NCBI GenBank assembly: GCA_001606155.1
Contig: LODT01000047.1
Coordinates: 62,001 to 126,000, forward strand
Length of the DNA: 64,000 nt
Direction: 5' to 3'
Source of the DNA: Tieghemostelium lacteum
Taxonomy: Eukaryota > Evosea > Eumycetozoa > Dictyosteliales > Raperosteliaceae
Part shown: piece after piece, positions 61,108 through 64,000 of the stretch
Layout of the letters: every line of letters starts with the position of its first letter
How positions within the stretch are numbered: position 1 is the stretch's first letter
Translations under genes and position numbers: made by a program
The notes under the pieces: model-generated
Told to the model about the DNA's origin: nothing
Seen by the model: only the letters and a program-made list of their open reading frames with translations
Database searches by the model: none

Positions 61108-62841
61108 ATGATACAGTTACCTCACATAATATTGATAAAGATATTTAACTATATCACACACCAAATATCAATTAGTAAATCAATAGAAATATGGAGATTT
61201 TTGGAAATTTTGTCAATGGTTAATAAGGAGTTTAGAGAATGTCTAGTTAGTAAACTATCAGTTTGCAAACAGATTGATATCAGTGGTGACAAGCAGTTTA
61301 TAGAGTTTTCAAAAACTAGAAATAGATTTCAGAGTATACATTTTAGAGAAAAGGTATTCTTGTATAGTGAATCGTTGGAGAATATCTATGATGAGAATTA
61401 CCAGAGATTTCAGTCAATTGTAGTATGTCAAAGTCACATGCTACCTTGGATCTATCCATCATTGCAAGAGAATATCATTAAGGAGTTGGAATTGAACATT
61501 TCATTCGGCATCTCAGATGATGATATACCACAATTTATAGAGTTTTTTGAATCTGGTCTACTAAAGTCTATAGAGACCTTTAATTTGGTTATCTATTTCG
61601 AAACAGAGGAAGATGAAGATTCAATTCAAATGGAGACACCCAATCTCTCTGGATTGGTTAATGTTGAGAATCTGTACTTGGAATATGACAATAGATTGTC
61701 TATTGAAGATGCACACTATTTTGATGATTTTCAGTCACTTAGAGATCTTTCTATCTCAGAGACACAGATTCGATTAGAGACCTTAGTTAATGTTATAAAA
61801 TACAGTCAGTCTATTCAAACTATATACTTTTACCACTTGATTGTTGGTAATAATATTCAAAATGAAAGTTATGATCAGGTATTTAATGCACTGGGTCAAT
61901 CTAAAACTATTTTGAATTGTACTATAAATGGAGGTTTTGGAAGTCTTGTATGTCTAATACGTAACCTCAACCTCAACACACATCTTAAAGTCATGGTAGT
62001 TGATGAATTTAAGTTTTCAGATAAGAATAAGGCGGTTGGTTTATGTCACTTTCCACTAATGATAGTTTCCAACCCCTATTTGGAAAAATTGGAAATTAAC
62101 AATTTTACAAAACTGTATTCGAATTGGTCTGTAGTCTCCAATTTGAAACAAATTTCATTGAAACCCAGACAGGAGATTGATCCACAGTATCTCGTACAAA
62201 TTCATCCACATTGTAAAACTATATCATGTCAAGATACCTCAAATATAGCAGAGATTATAAAACTTAATCATTCATCACTAGAGAGTATATCAATCAACAA
62301 TCGTTGTGAAATTGTAACCTCTGATAACTTTCCAATAGTTTCAAGTTTACAAATGAATTGGCACATTCGTGAACTCTCCATATCGACATTTGTAGACATT
62401 TCACTCATTGTAGATCTCATTCAACTGAATCATAAACCACTTGTAAAATTATCTTTTTGTGATGCACTGGGATGGAACATAACATCAGTATTCAGTGCAT
62501 TGGCTGAGAATAAACATCTTGAGTATATCTCAATAATCAATGTAAATACAGATTCAGAATTACCCATAACCAAATGTACAGATAAATTTCCTAGAGAGAC
62601 AATATCAGAGTTCTTATTGTCACTTTGTAATCTAGTGAATCGGAATCATCAATTAAATTATATTAGAATTCAAGTACCTCCTCATACTGGTGAAATACCA
62701 ATGTCTGATATTGAAACTTTTAGAAAAACCATACAAAATAACAGTCAATTTCTCAATCACCTCCATCTCTACTCCCCCAACAAACATATAAATGAGATTT
62801 TAAATAGATATTTAATTGATAATACACCGTATTATAATTAA
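61108..62841 (+). CDS. F-box-like/leucine-rich-repeat protein
   Basis: 577 aa, ATG at 61108. The first 50 residues (MIQLPHIILIKIFNYITHQI, then FLEILSMVNKEFRECL) fit an F-box: LP...L.KIF.YI, then a L..VNK.FR segment. The rest is a run of irregular leucine-rich segments of the N-x-L type (LKSIETFNLVIYF, LVNVENLYLEY, LRDLSISETQI, LKQISLKP). This is a common dictyostelid layout, possibly a substrate receptor for an SCF ubiquitin ligase. The specific family is not recognised. Confidence 0.8.
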   Translation: MIQLPHIILIKIFNYITHQISISKSIEIWRFLEILSMVNKEFRECLVSKLSVCKQIDISGDKQFIEFSKTRNRFQSIHFREKVFLYSESLENIYDENYQRFQSIVVCQSHMLPWIYPSLQENIIKELELNISFGISDDDIPQFIEFFESGLLKSIETFNLVIYFETEEDEDSIQMETPNLSGLVNVENLYLEYDNRLSIEDAHYFDDFQSLRDLSISETQIRLETLVNVIKYSQSIQTIYFYHLIVGNNIQNESYDQVFNALGQSKTILNCTINGGFGSLVCLIRNLNLNTHLKVMVVDEFKFSDKNKAVGLCHFPLMIVSNPYLEKLEINNFTKLYSNWSVVSNLKQISLKPRQEIDPQYLVQIHPHCKTISCQDTSNIAEIIKLNHSSLESISINNRCEIVTSDNFPIVSSLQMNWHIRELSISTFVDISLIVDLIQLNHKPLVKLSFCDALGWNITSVFSALAENKHLEYISIINVNTDSELPITKCTDKFPRETISEFLLSLCNLVNRNHQLNYIRIQVPPHTGEIPMSDIETFRKTIQNNSQFLNHLHLYSPNKHINEILNRYLIDNTPYYN

Positions 62842-62910
62842 TAAATAAAAATGTTTAAAATAATATTTTTAGTGTTTTCAAAGTGTTTTTACATAGACCT
62901 TTGTGTAAGA

Positions 62911-64000
62911 TTATAGATAACTTGATAAAAGTGATGATGCAATACCACCTGCAAAAAGAGAAGCAATAGTGATGAAGGAACCAATTTCCATTTTTGCCAT
63001 TCCTGTTATTCCACTACCTGATGGACATCCATTAGCCATTCTACTGGAGTATAATAGCATTGCACCACTTGCAATGTAAAAGAGTGGAGAATGATGAAAT
63101 TGTTGGTCAATTGCTAATGCAGGTGAAGTTAAAGATGAGTAATAAGATCCCAAAACAATACCTAAGTTTACCATTGGTGTAAAGACTTGTTTCAAACCAC
63201 TATTAAATTTCTTAAAGTAACTGACTGAACATGTAGTTGCTGGTGCTAATAGACTACAGATTTTAGATGACATGGTTACATAGGCTGATGAAGTACCTAT
63301 GCCATTGTTAGCTAGCAGATAGGAAGGTAATTGAAGACTACCTATAACAGCACCTGCAACATAGGGTGCCCAAACCTTCTGACTTATAGATCCTAGAACT
63401 GTAACAAAAGGTGCTACTCCACTATCCAAAGTCCATGGGAAGACTTGTTCAATAGCATACAAAACACCAGCAATCATCAGTGCAAATGGAATAGTTAGTT
63501 TATACAAAGGTACTTGTAAACGTTGATAGATTGCTGGTTTCTCTTTTGGATAAGTTGGAAGGTACTTTGATACCCATTCATTGGTAAACCCATACAAAGC
63601 ACTACCAACAAGTCCACCGAGGAATATAAAGTAAGCAGGTTTAATTCCACTACCAATCTGTGCAAGTACAGTACCTGGACAGGACCCTAGTATATAGATA
63701 CTAGCTCCCATTAATAAACCTCCAATGAGATTACGTCTCCACATTACAGGTAAGTGCTCAAGTTCAATTAGTTTACTTCCCTGTAACAATGTAATAGATA
63801 GCGAACTAGTAGCAGCAGCTGTCATAAACATCTTTAACATTGTGAAATTGGTAAAATTCATTTGTGCTTGAATAACAACTGGTAGATAGACATGTGATCT
63901 TTGTAATGCATATCCAAATACTCCACCTATTGCCAATCCACTCAATGATGATTTAACATATTGAAACCATGAATTAGTTTCATTCACAGTATTTTCATTC
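62911..64000 (-). CDS. YeeE/YedE-type sulfur transporter (5' end off window)
   Basis: The frame is open to the window edge. At 63987 the codon is GTG, not ATG, and the frame continues upstream through NENT, so the true start lies beyond 64000 and this is a partial gene. About 10 TM helices; the conserved Sulf_transp motifs are GSCPGTVLAQIGSG (near residue 104) and ANGCPSGSGITGMAKM (near the C-terminus), with the paired Cys that in bacterial YeeE/TsuA bind thiosulfate or related sulfur species. The family is mostly bacterial and is known in some eukaryotes. Substrate here is inferred, not shown. Confidence 0.85.
   Translation of the reverse strand, partial: NENTVNETNSWFQYVKSSLSGLAIGGVFGYALQRSHVYLPVVIQAQMNFTNFTMLKMFMTAAATSSLSITLLQGSKLIELEHLPVMWRRNLIGGLLMGASIYILGSCPGTVLAQIGSGIKPAYFIFLGGLVGSALYGFTNEWVSKYLPTYPKEKPAIYQRLQVPLYKLTIPFALMIAGVLYAIEQVFPWTLDSGVAPFVTVLGSISQKVWAPYVAGAVIGSLQLPSYLLANNGIGTSSAYVTMSSKICSLLAPATTCSVSYFKKFNSGLKQVFTPMVNLGIVLGSYYSSLTSPALAIDQQFHHSPLFYIASGAMLLYSSRMANGCPSGSGITGMAKMEIGSFITIASLFAGGIASSLLSSYL

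Noticed and set aside
1-64000. CRISPR arrays, phage or bacterial operon structure
   Set aside because: No repeat-spacer pattern; the introns and gene types are eukaryotic.

Overview
The window is nuclear DNA of a dictyostelid social amoeba. It is very AT-rich with long A and T homopolymers. Introns are short (about 60 to 170 nt), AT-rich, and start GTATGT, GTTTGT or GTAAGT. Coding regions carry Asn and Gln runs. Gene content is also dictyostelid: an FNIP-repeat protein, IPT/TIG plus EGF surface proteins, a protovillin-type gelsolin/headpiece protein, and tRNA genes flanked by LINE fragments. The modest length of the Asn tracts argues mildly for a dictyostelid other than D. discoideum, but the species cannot be fixed from this sequence.

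Layout. 1-3640 is a repeat graveyard: a gag-like fossil, a 23-bp perfect hairpin, repeated AT-rich units, and several non-LTR retrotransposon (LINE) fragments. These lie around a tail-to-tail pair of tRNA genes, Thr(UGU) and Asn(GUU). 3645-6904 (minus) holds an oligosaccharyltransferase 48-kDa subunit, a coiled-coil protein and a four-helix membrane protein. 7653-14397 (plus) holds a Stealth/GNPTAB phosphotransferase, an Asn-rich protein with an HSP20-like C-terminus, and a peroxisomal hydroxyacid oxidase. A mercaptopyruvate sulfurtransferase (minus) follows. 16422-20817 (plus) is a beta-helix/multi-TM surface protein whose signal peptide sits on a separate small first exon. 21032-26131 holds a small GPI-type protein, an oxodicarboxylate carrier, a tRNA t6A dehydratase and an FNIP protein. 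26262-32118 (minus) holds a GIGYF-type GYF protein and CDC5L.

32205-43795 (minus) is a tandem array of four paralogous EGF + IPT/TIG surface proteins. Three share an upstream motif, and the first-transcribed copy lacks the large N-terminal domain. An unrecognised, possibly broken coiled-coil gene follows. Then come a WDR20-type WD40 protein in four exons, a FYVE/armadillo protein in four exons, an RNF113/CWC24 splicing factor with an apparent one-base excess in an A10 run, and queuine tRNA-ribosyltransferase. DDX6/Dhh1 follows, then 1.6 kb without a gene (strongly C-over-G), a G-alpha subunit, protovillin, an FlK-like hotdog thioesterase, an F-box/LRR-like protein, and a YeeE/YedE-type sulfur transporter that runs off the right edge.

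Most genes are independent housekeeping or surface-protein genes with no operon logic. Two themes recur: RNA processing (CDC5L and RNF113 in the spliceosome; DDX6 and GIGYF in mRNA repression; Tcd and QTRT1 in tRNA modification) and secretory or cell-surface function (OST48, GNPTAB, the TIG array, the beta-helix protein). Splice structures given here were worked out by hand from GT..AG sites and reading phase. I did not find a clearly new multi-gene system. The best leads are the tRNA-centred LINE cluster, the TIG array with its shared promoter element, the hidden signal-peptide exon, and the homopolymer frameshift.
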